Shown here: one piece after another, positions 20,520-31,606 of the stretch
How the letters are laid out: every line of letters starts with the position of its first letter
Numbering within the stretch: position 1 is the first letter of the stretch
Source: Triatoma infestans
Lineage: Eukaryota > Arthropoda > Insecta > Hemiptera > Reduviidae
Direction of reading: 5' to 3'
Assembly: GCA_011037195.1 (NCBI GenBank)
Contig: JAAEAF010005115.1
Location: forward strand, 77,993-141,992
Length of the DNA stretch: 64,000 bases
Made by a program: the position numbers and the translations under genes
Notes under the pieces: model-generated
What the model saw: the letters and a program-made list of their open reading frames with translations, nothing else
Databases searched by the model: none
What the model was told of the DNA's origin: nothing

Positions 20520-20850
20520 TTATCTCTTAGCAAATTTAAGTACTTTACAATATCACAATTATAAATCAGATGTTTATCTAGAATAAAGGCAAATATTTAT
20601 CACTGGCACTGAGCGATTCCTGAAGTGTTCTGGCTTTGGAAGCAGAATACAGACTTAGTCGTTTGAAAGCAGAAGTCAGACTGTACTCTTTGAAAGCTGA
20701 AGGCAGACTTTTTTATGGAATCTCTCTCTAGCGGGGGAATTTTCTTTTACAAAAGAATTAACCCAACGGGATTTTTGTGCCTTGGTTTTCCCAATAGCAA
20801 TGACCTAGATTTAATATACCTGACTCTAAAATACACTCTTTTTGAAGGTA
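20520..20850 (-). repeat. Repeat family D, reverse copy
   Basis: In reverse it matches the forward copies at 38765-39055 and 59141-59600: 'cactggcactgagcgattcc', 'agcagaatacagact', 'gcgggggaattttcttttac' and 'caatgacctagattt'. No coding function is evident. Confidence 0.7.
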
Positions 20851-22054
20851 AATTCTCAGCACTAAGATAATTATAAAATATTAACAAAATACTATTTTGG
20901 ATACTATAAAATATTCTAAACTCTAAACTATTTATTTTCATTGCTTTCTTCCACTACAACCTCATACTATCTGATTCATAGCAAGCCCAACTAAGCGTTT
21001 GCAAATTTTGGAGCAATTTTTATGAAAATTTCTTATTTAAATTGTATGAATTGCAGTGATTGTTTCATACAAAACTTTTTTCCTTATTCAAAGGCATTTC
21101 AAAGGCAAAGATATGTATTTCCTGTTGAGAATTCAATTTCAAACGTTTGACACGATATAAAAGTAAAAATCCCACATCCATCAGTCCTATTTTAATTGCT
21201 ACTAAATACACAATTTCCTTGAGGAAAACTCATACACGCTTGACAGGACAAGGACTAATTACATGACATAACTTCTTAAAAGATTGCACACAATAGATAA
21301 CGTGTCGCACAATAAAACAAAAGATTCATGCTGAAACCTATAATGGAATAACAGAATTCCAGCTGTATGTTTCCACCAAACTCTAAGCTTTAACATCTCA
21401 ACAGTTTAAAAGTCAGTAAAACCACAATTACGTCCCAAATAAATATCAAATGCTTAAGTGGCTAAATTTATCTTTCCTCAAAGATCTCAATTCCACAAAC
21501 AGTTCTCCTTCCTTACATCCATAATTCTCTCGTCGGTTGGAATTCTTGCGCCCGTTTACACTGATTAGACAATCAGAGACGCCTTGAACGTAGGCTTATT
21601 AATTTTCTGTTTTGTTTTTTTTTTTTCTTTTGATTTTCGTATGCATTTATTTATCAGATTTATAAATCTGATAGGTTCTCTGGCTACCTAGAAATAAAAA
21701 TTATTCCTCAAACAATTATTGCAGTTATTTGAGTTATTTTTGTTTCTATATCTGCTTAATTTTAAAGCAATGTTATTATTATAATTGTACAAAGGCAGAA
21801 TTAGGTAAAATAAATAATTTTTTTATTTTATTTTTTATTTTTACAATGAGTGAACTTTTTAAACTGAGAGTATATTTTAGCAGATGAAAGTTAATATAGG
21901 CGAAAATTGAGTTGACAGGGTGTCAGTTTGCAAGTTAAACATAATTAACCTAAACCGTGGCACTTCTTTTCATTCTAGGTCTATGAAAAATAATTTGATA
22001 CTTACCAAACAACTGAATGTATATTTTATTTTACTTCTTTTTTTTTAATATCCT
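20851..22054. other. AT-rich stretch, nothing recognised
   Basis: No coding or mobile element signal is found. Confidence 0.55.
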
Positions 22055-22140
22055 ACTTTTACTTCTACTTCCTTATAGTAAGAACAAGTATTGCAATTGG
22101 GCCAAATTATTTTTAAAATATTTAATTTTATCAGAGATAT
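22055..22140 (+). repeat. Family A, 5' end only
   Basis: 'acttccttatagtaagaaca' and 'agtattgcaatt' correspond to the terminal palindrome and first bases of family A. The copy is cut by the foldback arm that follows. Confidence 0.55.
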
Positions 22141-22260
22141 TTTCCATGATATCCTACTTCTTTTTGTGGTCATCGACCGGCTTCGGACGTTTGCCCATCA
22201 TCAGGGTGCTTTTTGTCAAACAGTGTGATAACGTAGATTTGCACACAGCCCGTTTGATGA
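22141..22260. mobile_element. Solitary foldback arm P3
   Basis: A single left arm of the P family: 'ttttccatgatatcctactt', 'gtggtcatcgaccgg', 'gcccatcatcagggtgc' and 'tcaaacagtgtgataac', ending at 'gatttgcacacagccc'. No inverted partner follows. Instead a LINE remnant begins about 180 bp later. Confidence 0.75.
22172..22209 (-). ncRNA. Hammerhead-like motif (P3)
   Basis: Minus strand: CTGATGA box intact, stem II GGGC/GTCC around AAAC, then GAAGCCGGTC (the pair closing stem III is changed) and GATG. Stem I has one mismatch (CACC against GATG). The core bases are intact, so this is one of the better copies. Confidence 0.5.
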
Positions 22261-22439
22261 TAGCAGCGCACGTAGGTAGTGAAGGTTAGAGTTAAATAGC
22301 ATTCGGAAGTGCGGTGTGCTAGGGATAAATCGCCGTCTGATAAATCTTGGCCCTTCAAGGGCTGTTGCATGAAAGGTGAAGTAAGTTTGTTCGATGTTTT
22401 CGGCGCTAATTTCTGGGCTTCAGCGATCACATTAATTAT

Positions 22440-23160
22440 CTGTCTTGGGTATGTACCTATATTCTAGAACCAGGGGCCTCAAAAGAGGTTCAGCACTTAT
22501 ACCGCGGCTGGGCCCACTGTGCACCCCGTAGAACGCCTAACATCAGTCCTGAATCTTTAAGGAACGCCAGTGCTGAGGCGAGTGAAATCTCTGATCTCGC
22601 CCGAGAGGAACCATCTGCGAGCATGCCCGCACTCTCCAAGAAAGTGAAAAGGTGTCTCATCCTTTTGGCCGCATTTTCTCTGCAAAGTGGGTGCGCAAAG
22701 AGACCCATAGTATGCAGATACTTCTTTAAAAGGCAATGCCCTTTAACTAGGACAGTAAATCTCCTTAGCTCCACTTTTGTCTTGCCGAGGAGATGGGTTG
22801 TGCGTGTCTTTGAAGGGCCCTCCAAGAAGATCTTAGAATGGCTTAGCCCTGCAATATTTTTCCAATATAATGTATGTTTCCGTAATAGCTATTTTTCAAT
22901 GACCCCACAGCCAGTCTTTCACCCCGGAGATGCCGTAGAAAGGTTCCGGACCAATAGGCGTTTGTGAGGCGCTCTTCTTTGCCAGTCTGTCGGCATCTTC
23001 GTTGCCTTGAATGCCCAAACACCCAGCTAAGCCGAAGGCTATATTGGTTTGTCAAAGATTCTAACTGTTCGCGGCATTCTTTAACAATCCTCGACTTGAT
23101 GGTCGCCTCTAAAGTCTTTAGTGCGGCCTGGTGAATATTTACCTAAGCACCTCTGTATTT
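22440..23160 (-). pseudogene. LINE RNase H remnant with scattered frameshifts
   Basis: The minus strand gives, in shifting frames from 23150 downward, 'NIHQAALKTLEA' (from DSQAALKAL; catalytic Asp lost), 'LRLSWVFGHSRQRRCRQTGK' (from WVPGHSGNEDADRLAK), an IGPEP-like stretch near 22950, then 'KGHCLLKKYLHTMGL' and 'HPLCREN' (from CRFC). The order equals that of the other RNase H LINEs here, but catalytic residues and frame are lost. The 5' two-thirds of the element is absent. Confidence 0.7.
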
Positions 23161-24150
23161 ATGTTAGGGCTAAGTGAAAATAAACAAGGTTAAAAGCAAA
23201 TTATTAGCAAATTTTATAATTATATTAATAGCAATCATAGAACACTCTTATGAGTGTTTCACACCAGATTTTAATATGTACTTTCCAGTCAGATAAAGTT
23301 ATGCAATTGTTTAGATTGACTGTAGACCTGTATAAACAATGTTTCCTTGAATTCAATATACATTCAAGATTCTAAATGTAATATATATTTTTTTAATTAT
23401 TAATAAAACTGTAAAATCCGTATTCAAAAATCGGATCACATACTGTAATAAACAAACAGAATTAAACATAATTTTATAATGTTCCCAGCTTATTCCTGGT
23501 AGTTGAATTGTCTAGATTATCAAGTGTTATATAGTAGATCAAGGCATGTGGAAACCTGGCATATTTACAATTTTAATTAATATAACCAGCTAGAATGAAA
23601 TATCATTTTTCAAGAGTTTTCCTAATAAAACTCTACCAACGGTAAATCCAATTTTTCCTTTATAATTTTATACCCGGAAAACAGATGATCAACAAATTAC
23701 TCTTTTTTATTAGAGTTACGCTATTGTTTCTGGTCTTGAAATGTTATTCATTATTGTATACAAATATTCATTTATTGTTCTATATATCTCTTGGTTACGT
23801 ACAGTTTTGAATAATTTAATTTTTTTTTTTTTTTTTTAATTGGATTTTAAAATTTATTTATTTATTTATGTTTTTTTAGATTTTTGTTATGTTTATTTTG
23901 TTTTATTTTAGGAATTTATATTTTATGTATGACTCAGACGTAATAACATCAATATGAGTTATTGGCGTTTGCCAATATGTATACAATCAACAACATATTC
24001 AATGTACACACCGTTTTATTTCATAAAAAAAGATTATTATTATTGTTATAATAATTTTCCTTTTAAAATTTCAACTTTTGTTGATTCTAGTAAATTCAAT
24101 TACACGTTAAACAAAGCACTTCCAACTTCCAGAATTACTGGTGACTTTAG
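23161..24150. other. AT-rich stretch with a family A terminal hairpin
   Basis: At 23243-23275 'gagtgtttcacaccagat' is the 3' hairpin of family A without the rest of the element. A T17 run lies at about 23821-23839. No gene is supported. Confidence 0.5.
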
Positions 24151-24153
24151 TGG

Positions 24154-24190
24154 CTGAAGAAACCTCTTATAAAATGGGCGAAACGTCGGT
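24154..24190 (+). ncRNA. Possible decayed hammerhead-like motif
   Basis: CTGAAGA (24154-24160) and GAAACGTC (24180-24187) are at the right spacing, with a weak CC/GG stem II between them. The bases that should form stem I do not pair, so this may be a decayed tail of a retroelement rather than a ribozyme. Confidence 0.3.
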
Positions 24191-24256
24191 TTACAACCAA
24201 CCACTGACACGCGCTTAACACGAAGACTTAAGTGTTTTAAGTTTTATATTTATCAT

Positions 24257-24785
24257 GGAAAATACTTCATTATTTCTTACTATTATTATTATTATTATTA
24301 TTATTTATTTATTTATTCAAGGCGCGACATTGGCGCCCGAAGCCTTCTCAGTGCACTGCCGGCCTCTGTAAAGTATTCTCTAGTAACATACACTCTCCTA
24401 ACAGCCCTAACCGAAGTGGGTGCTCAGAATAAACTGATAATTACTTAGGTGCCGGTACATGCGTGGATTCTTGGCAATGAGAAAGTAGATGCCCTAGGGA
24501 GGGTGGACTGGAAGGACATTTTTATAGATCCCAAGCTCTTCTGCGGTCTGTCCAGGAGCCTCACTCAAACTTCTATCAAAGGCAGTGATGGGATAGAACA
24601 CCTTGCCTCAGAGGCAGGCAAAACCTCTTCATGAAGAAACATGTGTCTGTATTTACCAACGACCTACTGAAACATAGCCTGAAGGATGTAAGCCTAATTG
24701 TGGGTTTACTAATGGGGCACTGTAGGGCTTGATAGGAACATGCACGAGCTACTGCGTAAAGATGAAGCGTTTTGCGATTCTGTTT
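24257..24785 (+). mobile_element. Chimeric SINE-A/LINE unit, copy 1
   Basis: A (TTA)n tract leads into the reversed SINE-A tail ('ggcgcgacattggcgccc', 'cttctcagtgcactgcc'). After 'tattctctagtaaca' the sequence switches to the RNase H C-terminal part of a LINE in forward orientation: TEVGAQNKLII, a stop, VP.HAWILGNEKVDALGR, then DPKLFCGLSRSLTQTSI. It ends after 'gatgaagcgttttgcgatt', where a LINE on the opposite strand begins. The same joint and the same stop codon occur in copies 2 and 3. Confidence 0.8.
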
Positions 24786-25740
24786 AGAATCGATATCGGG
24801 GGGGGGGGGGTGAGCTCATTTCCATGCGACCTACAAATTGAGGTCTATGGTGGATCTCCTTAAGTTACAGAACAGCCCCCAGCTTTGCCCTCCTAATCAA
24901 TCCTAGCAAAGCTGAGAGCGGCTCCGTCATGAAGCTTTCAGCTTCGGGATTGCCCGTCCCCAATTGAAGAAACCTAAACCTCGCCAGGCCGGCGCACTCG
25001 CAAAGGATGTGCGCCAGGGTCTCCTCCTCTAACTTGCAGAATCGGCAAACCGCACTATCGCAAGTTGTAGGTGGTGCATGTGTCTATTCAGCCTACAATG
25101 CCCTGTTAATAGACCCACAATTAACCTTATATCCCTTCGGGTTTGGCTCAGTAGGTCTTTGGTAAATTTAGGCAAATGTCTTTTAATGAAGAGCTTTGCC
25201 TGCCTCTGTCCTGGTGTTCCCTCCCACCAACGCAGACGCTGATCTTCCATCCACCCCCTGATAGAAGTTTGAATGAGGCTCCTGGACAAGCCGCAGAAGG
25301 GTTCGGGGCCTATAAAGGTATCCTGCGAGCCCTCCCTCGCTAGGGCATCCGCCCTCTCATTGCCCAGGAACCCCGCATGTCCCGGCACCCAGGCGAGTGT
25401 CAGTTTATTCCGAGTACCCACCTCGATGAGGGCAAGTAGGCAGTCCCACACCAGTCTTGAGACTATTTGGTGTGAGGAAAGTGCCTTCAGGGCTGCCTGA
25501 CTGTCGGAGTATATGGCCACTCTTCTACCCACTATCCTTTGCCTTATAATCTCCCTAGCGCAGAGTTGTAACGCCACGACTTCAGCCTGAAAGACCGTGG
25601 CGTACTTCCCTAGGCTGGCCTTAATTTTAACTTTAGGCCTACCCCCGTAGACCCCAGCTCCGACCCCAGTCGGAGTTTTGGATCCATCTGTATGCAGATC
25701 GAGTTACCGAACAGGGGTGGGTCGCAGCCCCATTCGCCTC
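24786..25740 (-). pseudogene. LINE RNase H and C-terminus, nearly intact
   Basis: From about 25705 on the minus strand: HTDGSKTPTGVGAGVYGG (first Asp), VFQAEVVAL (Glu), YSDSQAALKAL (Asp) and 'LAWVPGHAGFLGNERADA' (His, Asp), all catalytic residues present. Then come GPEPFCGLSRS, PGQRQAKLF and VGLLTGHCRLNRHMH. One frameshift near 25060 breaks the frame before VCRFCKLEEET..H and the C-terminal AVL stop near 24865. A C-rich 3' UTR (G run at 24798-24810 on the plus strand) follows. The reverse transcriptase part is missing. Close kin of the source of the chimeric units beside it. Confidence 0.85.
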
Positions 25741-26228
25741 TGCTCATTATTATTATTATTATTATTATTTATTAATTCAAGGCGCGTCATTGGCGCCCGG
25801 GGCCTTCTCAGTGCAGTGCCGGCCTCCGTAAAGTATTCTCTAGTAACATACACTCTCTTAACAACCCTAACCGAAGTGGGTGCTCAGAATAAACTGATAA
25901 TTACTTAGGAGCCGGCACATGCGTGGATTCTTGGCAATGAGAAAGTCGATGCCCTAGGGAGGGTGGGCTGGAAGGACATTTTTATAGGTCCCAAGCACTT
26001 CTGCGGTTTGTCCAAGAGCCTCACTCAAACTTCTATCAAAGGCAGTGATGGGATAGAACACCTTGCCTCAGAGGCAGGCAAAACCACTTCATGAAGAAAC
26101 ACGTGTCTGTATTTACCAGCGACCTGCTGAAACATAGCCTGAAGGATGTAAGCCTAATTGTGGGTTTACTAATGGGGCACTGTAGGGCTTGATAGGAACA
26201 TGCACGAGCTACTGCGTATAGATGAAGC
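25741..26228 (+). mobile_element. Chimeric SINE-A/LINE unit, copy 2
   Basis: Same architecture as 24257-24785: (TTA)n, reversed SINE-A tail, the 'ctctagtaacatacactct' joint, then the LINE fragment with the shared stop. It ends at 'gatgaagcg' and passes straight into 'aaaaaatacttcattattt', which begins copy 3, so copies 2 and 3 are true tandem repeats. Confidence 0.8.
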
Positions 26229-26925
26229 GTAAAAAATACTTCATTATTTGTTACTATTATTATTATTATTATTATTTATTAATTCAAGGCGCGTCATTGG
26301 CGCCCGGAGCCTTCTCAGTGCACTGCCGGCCTCCGTAAAGTATTCTCTAGTAACATACACTCTCCTAACAGCCCTAACCGAAGTAGGTGCTCAGAATAAA
26401 CTGATAATTACTTAGGTGCCGGCACATGCGTGGATTCTTGGCAATGAGAAAGTGGATGCCCTAGGGAGGGTGGGCTGGAAGGACATTTTTATAGGTCCCA
26501 AGCTCTTCTGCGGTTTGTCCAAGAGCCTCACTCAAACTTCTATCAAAGGCAGTGATGGGAGAGAACACCTTGCCTCAGAGGCAGGCAAAACCTCTTCATG
26601 AAGAAACACGTGTCTGTATTTACCAGTGACCTACTGAAACATAGCCTGAAGGATGTAAGCCTAATTGTGGGTTTACTAATGGGGCACTGTAGGGCTTGAT
26701 AGGAACATGCACGAGCTACTGCGTACAGATGAAGCGTTTTGCCGATTCTGTAAGACCGAGTAAGAAACTTCGGTACACATTTTTTGTAAGTGTGCCGGCC
26801 TGAAGAGGACAAGGTTTCTTCAGTTCGGAGTAAGCAACTCCGAAATCACGAGCTTCACGTGGGAGCTGATTTCAGCTTTGCTAGACCTACTTAGAGGGGT
26901 GCGGCTGGAGGAGTTCAGAAAGTTG
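26229..26925 (+). mobile_element. Chimeric SINE-A/LINE unit, copy 3 (longest)
   Basis: It continues beyond the other copies through 'gccgattctgtaagaccg' (a zinc-like CRFCKT region, frameshifted) to the LINE C-terminus 'LLDLLRGVRLEEF'-like text and a stop near 26930. It therefore represents the parental unit from which the shorter copies derive. Confidence 0.8.
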
Positions 26926-27039
26926 GAAACTTGAAAGTCTGTAGCTGATCAGAAAGTTGAACCCGAAAGAATATTAATTAATGTTTTCAAAAGAAGAACA
27001 ACTCCATTTAACACACACTATGTACATTTTACTTTTTCT

Positions 27040-28020
27040 GCTTGAAGAATAATTATTTGTAAGTAATTGAGTTTCCATCGAAAATACACGTTATGAGGTC
27101 CCCTGATTCGAAAAAAGAGGTTTTTAGAAAATAGGCTGTATACGTGTGTCTGGGTATGTTTGGTTATTTGTGAAAAGAATATTTCAAAAACTAAAAGTTG
27201 CAGGAATCTTATACTTGGTATTTCGTTTATGTATACCACCGCATCAGGCACTAAAATTTCGGCCGAATTCCAGCAACCGGAAGTGCCACATTACTGAATG
27301 GTTTTTCAGTTTTTTTCTGTAATTTTCTCAAAAACAGCTCAATCGATTTTCTTTAAACTTATTATATCAACAACATATTCAAAGAGCTACTACATTTATT
27401 TGCAAAATTTGTCCGGGAAAATTCATTTAAGGGCACTTTTGAGGGTGTGGTGGGGTTGTGGTTTCCTCTAAAGTGCTATTTCAGTTTATTACACAATTCT
27501 ATTATCTAAATAATATTAATTAGAATTAAATATATTTTCGAAATCCCGAGTTTGAAGAAAACTGGATTACCCTGAAAGTGTGATTTCACTGAAAAGTATT
27601 TATTAGTTTTCTGCTATTTTCACTGATACGGCTCTAACAGTTTTCTTTGTTTACAAACAGCTACAACTTTTGTTTGGAACATTTCTCCAGGAAAATTCAT
27701 TTAACGGTACTTTTGAGAAGGGGTGGAATTATTTTTTCTTCTAAGGTGTTATTTTAGTTCAACAATGTGCTATACAATTCTGCCAACTAAATAATATTAA
27801 TTAGAATGATATAAGTTGCCAAAATTCCCAATTTGGTGAAAATCGGTTGACCGGAAGTACGACTTTACTGAATTAGAGTTTTCCAGTTTTTTTTTCTCAT
27901 TTTCTCCATAAAAATGCCGACGGTTTTAAACACTAATAAGAAAAAATTGTAAGTGTGGAGAAAATTTGCCATTTCGTCGTAAGAGAAATTGGTGTGAGTG
28001 TTTCACAACAGATGTTTTTA
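27040..28020 (+). repeat. Family A, nearly full copy
   Basis: The 5' module ('gaggtcccctgattcg'), a short GT-like tract and three ~290-bp blocks (CCGGAAGT at 27277, a mutated form near 27569, CCGGAAGT at 27852) are followed by 'cgtaagagaaattggtgtg' and 'agtgtttcaca'. Block spacing again is close to 290 bp. Confidence 0.8.
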
Positions 28021-28313
28021 TTTTTTATTAAGGTAAAGCAGAAGGTTACACACTGTTATATGAAAGGTTCAGTCTAGTTATTTAAATTCACCTCCACATT
28101 AATGCTAACAGATAACCCTGTTTATTATTTGTTTATTTATTATTTTTTGATGGTCGTTACGACAGCTGTATTTGATGTAAAATAGATGTTGTGATTTCGT
28201 CACAATTTTATTATACTTATTGTTATACCATATTATAATAATATAAATTATACAATATTATTTATTGATATATAAATATTTATTGTTGTTTTACATTAGT
28301 TGTCATACATTAG
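28021..28313. other. AT-rich spacer
   Basis: Nothing recognised. Confidence 0.5.
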
Positions 28314-29241
28314 TGTAATGACATGGCAAAGTCATTGACATCGGCAAAGTACGCCAAAGAAATAATTTACAAAAGGTGAAAACAGTGACACTGTTGGCCG
28401 CCGACAGCCGCGGTCAAACAAACAAACAACAAAGCCTTTTCATCAATTCTCGCATCAAAAGGCAGGCACCGCCATAAGTATGGCCACTAAATAAGGTCAG
28501 AAAACTACGAAGGTCGCACAAGGCCGCACACTAAGACAGATATCTTGGTGTGAGTGTGAACAACAGTATATATAAACTCTATGATATACGACGAGGATTA
28601 TATCATCTAGATGTAATGGAATCAGATATTAAATGTAATGGAATAGTTTGTTGTGTGATTCCTGGAGTAGCAGATGTCTTGAAGAGGGCGGAAGTTAGTT
28701 TGAGAGATTTGGAAGTTAGTGCTCGAATTATTAAACGGTTTTTTATATAAAAATAAACTGTATTTTAACAATAATTTAAACGTGATAAATGGTAACTAAT
28801 AACTATAATAAAATACTTAATAATAAATAGAAGATAATAACTGATAATTTAGAATGGTTAAAATAACGAACTAAAGTGCACAACTACGAGAATGATAAGT
28901 TGAATATAACTGTGAATTGCCGCTCGTGTATAGTTTGGTCGTAGATGATATAATAATCTATCGTCGTATAACATAGAGTTTATATATACTGTTGTTCACA
29001 CTCACACCAAGATATCTGTCTTAGTGTGCGGCCTTGTGCGACCTTCGTAGTTTTCTGACCTTATTTAGTGGCCATACTTATGGCGGTGCCTGCCTTTTGA
29101 TGCGAGAATTGATGAAAAGGCTTTGTTGTTTGTTTGTTTGACCGCGGCTGTCGGCGGCCAACAGTGTCACTGTTTTCACCTTTTGTAAATTATTTCTTTG
29201 GCGTACTTTGCCGATGTCAATGACTTTGCCATGTCATTACA
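28314..29241. mobile_element. Element with ~300-bp near-perfect inverted arms
   Basis: The left arm 28314-28609 and right arm 28942-29241 are almost identical in inverted orientation. They begin tgtaatgacatggcaaag and include 'ggccgccgacagccgcgg', 'atcaaaaggcaggcaccgcc' and 'gaacaacagtatatataa'. The only sizeable difference seen is a ~5-bp indel near the inner end. The 330-bp centre is AT-rich and non-coding. The arms are far more GC-rich than the surroundings. This is the shape of a foldback or MITE-like DNA transposon. No target duplication is obvious and the superfamily is unknown. Confidence 0.85.
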
Positions 29242-30714
29242 TCATCTGGCTAGACAGTAACATATTTATAAAGGAATAACTGAAAAATATAACGAAGGCA
29301 AAGAGTTAATTAAGCCTTAGAGAGAGAAAATATTAAGGAAAATAATGGAACTGATAAGTTAGATCAACGTTTTCCATACCGTGCGGCGCGCCCCGCCTAG
29401 TCAAACAACTTTTTTTAGGTCATACCTCGGTTTGAAAAGATATGTGAAGAAAAAGAAGCCCATCTATCACACTAAAATAATATTATGTTGTATTAATTAT
29501 GTATTACTTGTTGTAATTTTTTTAAAGATTAATTTAATTTGTTTTGATGTTCTATCATTAAAAATATTTAATTTATCCTTTAAGAACTTTTTAAAATATA
29601 TAATATTGTCGTGAAATCGATTAAATGAATTTATTTTATTTTATTTTTTAAGGATAGTATTTATAAGTTAAGGCTGTTTTGTTAGTTGTTACGTTGTGTT
29701 AAAATATTTGTTTTGTTGCATTTTTGTTTTTTTAAGATTATTTGAAATTTGCCTATTACACTAATAATTACACTCACTATAATAAAGAGTGTATTTTTTC
29801 TATTAAGAACTTTACAAAATATAGAACATTGTTTTGTAATACATTAAATTAAATTGTAATATGAGAATAGTATGTATTTTTTAAAATTACATTGTTTAAA
29901 AAATGGCAGGATGGGGTGACAATTTATTATAAACAAGAAGGGAAGCGACGATAAGAAAGTCTGGAAACTTAGTAATTGGTATCTACACCTAAGTTAAAAA
30001 ATAAAGCTTTAAACTTAGGGTATAAGAAATAAAATAATAATAAACTGAAGATTATTCAGAATTCAAAATAAATAAATAAATAAATGACATAATGCGTAAA
30101 TAATGGTGTTCTAACCTAATTACTCTAGATACTTATAATGGAAAGCTATGTGAGGAGTTTTCAACTTTTAACTAGACTAACTGAATTAATATATTATTAT
30201 AATTAAATAATACATTAGTTTTCATCTTCCTTAACATTTGAGTCCAAATCAATTGTGTAAATGTCTGGACCTATCTCTGTAACAATAGTTTTGCTACCCA
30301 ATTGTATTTCACATTTTAGAAACCATTAGTAATAATAATTTATTGAAGCATAAACTTAGGGAATCTATTGTTTGGCAACTTAACAATATAATAAAGTAGT
30401 TTATTACAACCTTTATAACGTAGAATTTCAATTTAACCTGACCACTTTCCAAACGAGAAATATAATTAGGTGTCCTCTGAGTTAATAAGAAAAATAAATA
30501 AATAAAACTAGATATTAAATATTTAAACGGAACTATCTCTATTTCTTTTAAATTTGGGAGCACAAAGTTAGTAACAATGCAGTAAAACTGCACGACAATG
30601 AATTCAAATAATTTCATTCTCGATTGAATAGAGACAGACTTTTAGTACAATCCGGTTTATGTGAGAAATGGTCTGATAGAATTAATGAAATTAGTTTTGA
30701 TGAATTTATTGAAA
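29242..30714. other. AT-rich stretch, nothing recognised
   Basis: Open frames of about 77 and 102 codons here are low-complexity and lack domains. There is a small GC-rich patch at 29380-29400 ('gtgcggcgcgccccgcc'), unexplained. Confidence 0.5.
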
Positions 30715-30995
30715 AAGTCTGGTGTGTGAAACACTCACACGACTTTCTCTTACTAAAGATTACACAGATTTAAAGGAGGAATTTTCCTTTCAAACTTATA
30801 ATTGTTTCTAAATATTTATTTGTCTTCAATTTTATATCAATTGGGAGAATCTAAAATAAAATGATTTTTTTTTGTTTTGTTTTGAGGAAACCATACATTC
30901 CCCCAACCCCCTAACTTCTTTAAATGAATTTTCTCAGGTAAAAGTACCCAATAAAAGTAATAGGTCTCTTTATTCATAGTTAGCGAGCCGAATTT
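30715..30995 (-). repeat. Family A 3' part, reverse
   Basis: It starts with 'ggtgtgtgaaacactcacac' and 'actttctcttact' and contains the 'ttctcaggtaaaagtac' block. The matching 5' part lies at 31430-31606, so the copy is split by the duplicated promoter-like sequence. Confidence 0.7.
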
Positions 30996-31100
30996 AATTA
31001 TAAACCCGTCCGTGTTTTTATAGATAAAATCATAGTAAACTGTAACAGCAAGAGAGCAAACAGCAACCAAAGAATGCAAGAGAATCTCAACCACTCTCAC

Positions 31101-31435
31101 GGACTGGAGTTGGGGGGAAGCTGTATAAATATAGCGACGGACAGTCCATAAAACACAGTTAAACACAGTTGAAATCAGTTCAGTACATCCTATCGCTACG
31201 TGTCTATTCTCATACCACTCAACCTTAAACATTCATCCATTGTAAAGTCCAAGCAGTCTGCGTCTCATTATTAATATATCAGTTAACCAGTGTTAACCAA
31301 GTCTTCTTCTTACCTCATCGGACTGGAGTTGGAAGAAGCTGTATAAATATAGCGACGAACAGTCCATAAAACACAGTTAAACACAGTTGAAATCACTTCA
31401 GTACATCCTATCGCTACGTGTTATCCTATAGCGAT
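31101..31435 (+). repeat. 219-bp duplication with TATA-like, LTR-like sequence
   Basis: 'ggactggagttgg' occurs at 31101 and 31320. Each copy continues 'agctgtataaatatagcg', then 'acagtccataaaacacag' and 'catcctatcgctacgtg'. The TATAAATA box followed 50-60 bp on by TCAGT-like initiator motifs resembles an insect LTR or core promoter. It interrupts a family A copy. No downstream gene is visible. Confidence 0.65.
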
Positions 31436-31606
31436 ACCCCCACATATGAAATGCTAATTTTAAAGTTTCTGTAATTTTTGCATTTTTGAGCTATGCTGTT
31501 TGTTCACATCCACACAACACTTTGCTAAAAACCACTTTTTTTTTGGTCTTTGGGGATTCAAAACGTGTATTTCCAGTAAAAACTCGATAACGAAAATTTA
31601 GACCTG
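31436..31606 (-). repeat. Family A 5' part, reverse
   Basis: Reverse of the 5' module: 'tttgagctatgctgtt', 'gctaaaaaccactttttt', 'attcaaaacgtgtatttcc'. It ends where a LINE tail begins. Confidence 0.7.

Noticed and set aside
24154..24190. Functional hammerhead ribozyme
   Set aside because: Boxes are present but stem I does not pair and stem II is only two or three base pairs. Listed only as a weak motif.
28550..28750. 66-codon frame across the inverted-arm element
   Set aside because: It spans the arm/centre boundary and has no similarity to any transposase.
30309..31232. Two minus-strand frames of 102 and 131 codons
   Set aside because: They cross a family A copy and the 219-bp duplication. 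The translations are artefacts of repeats.
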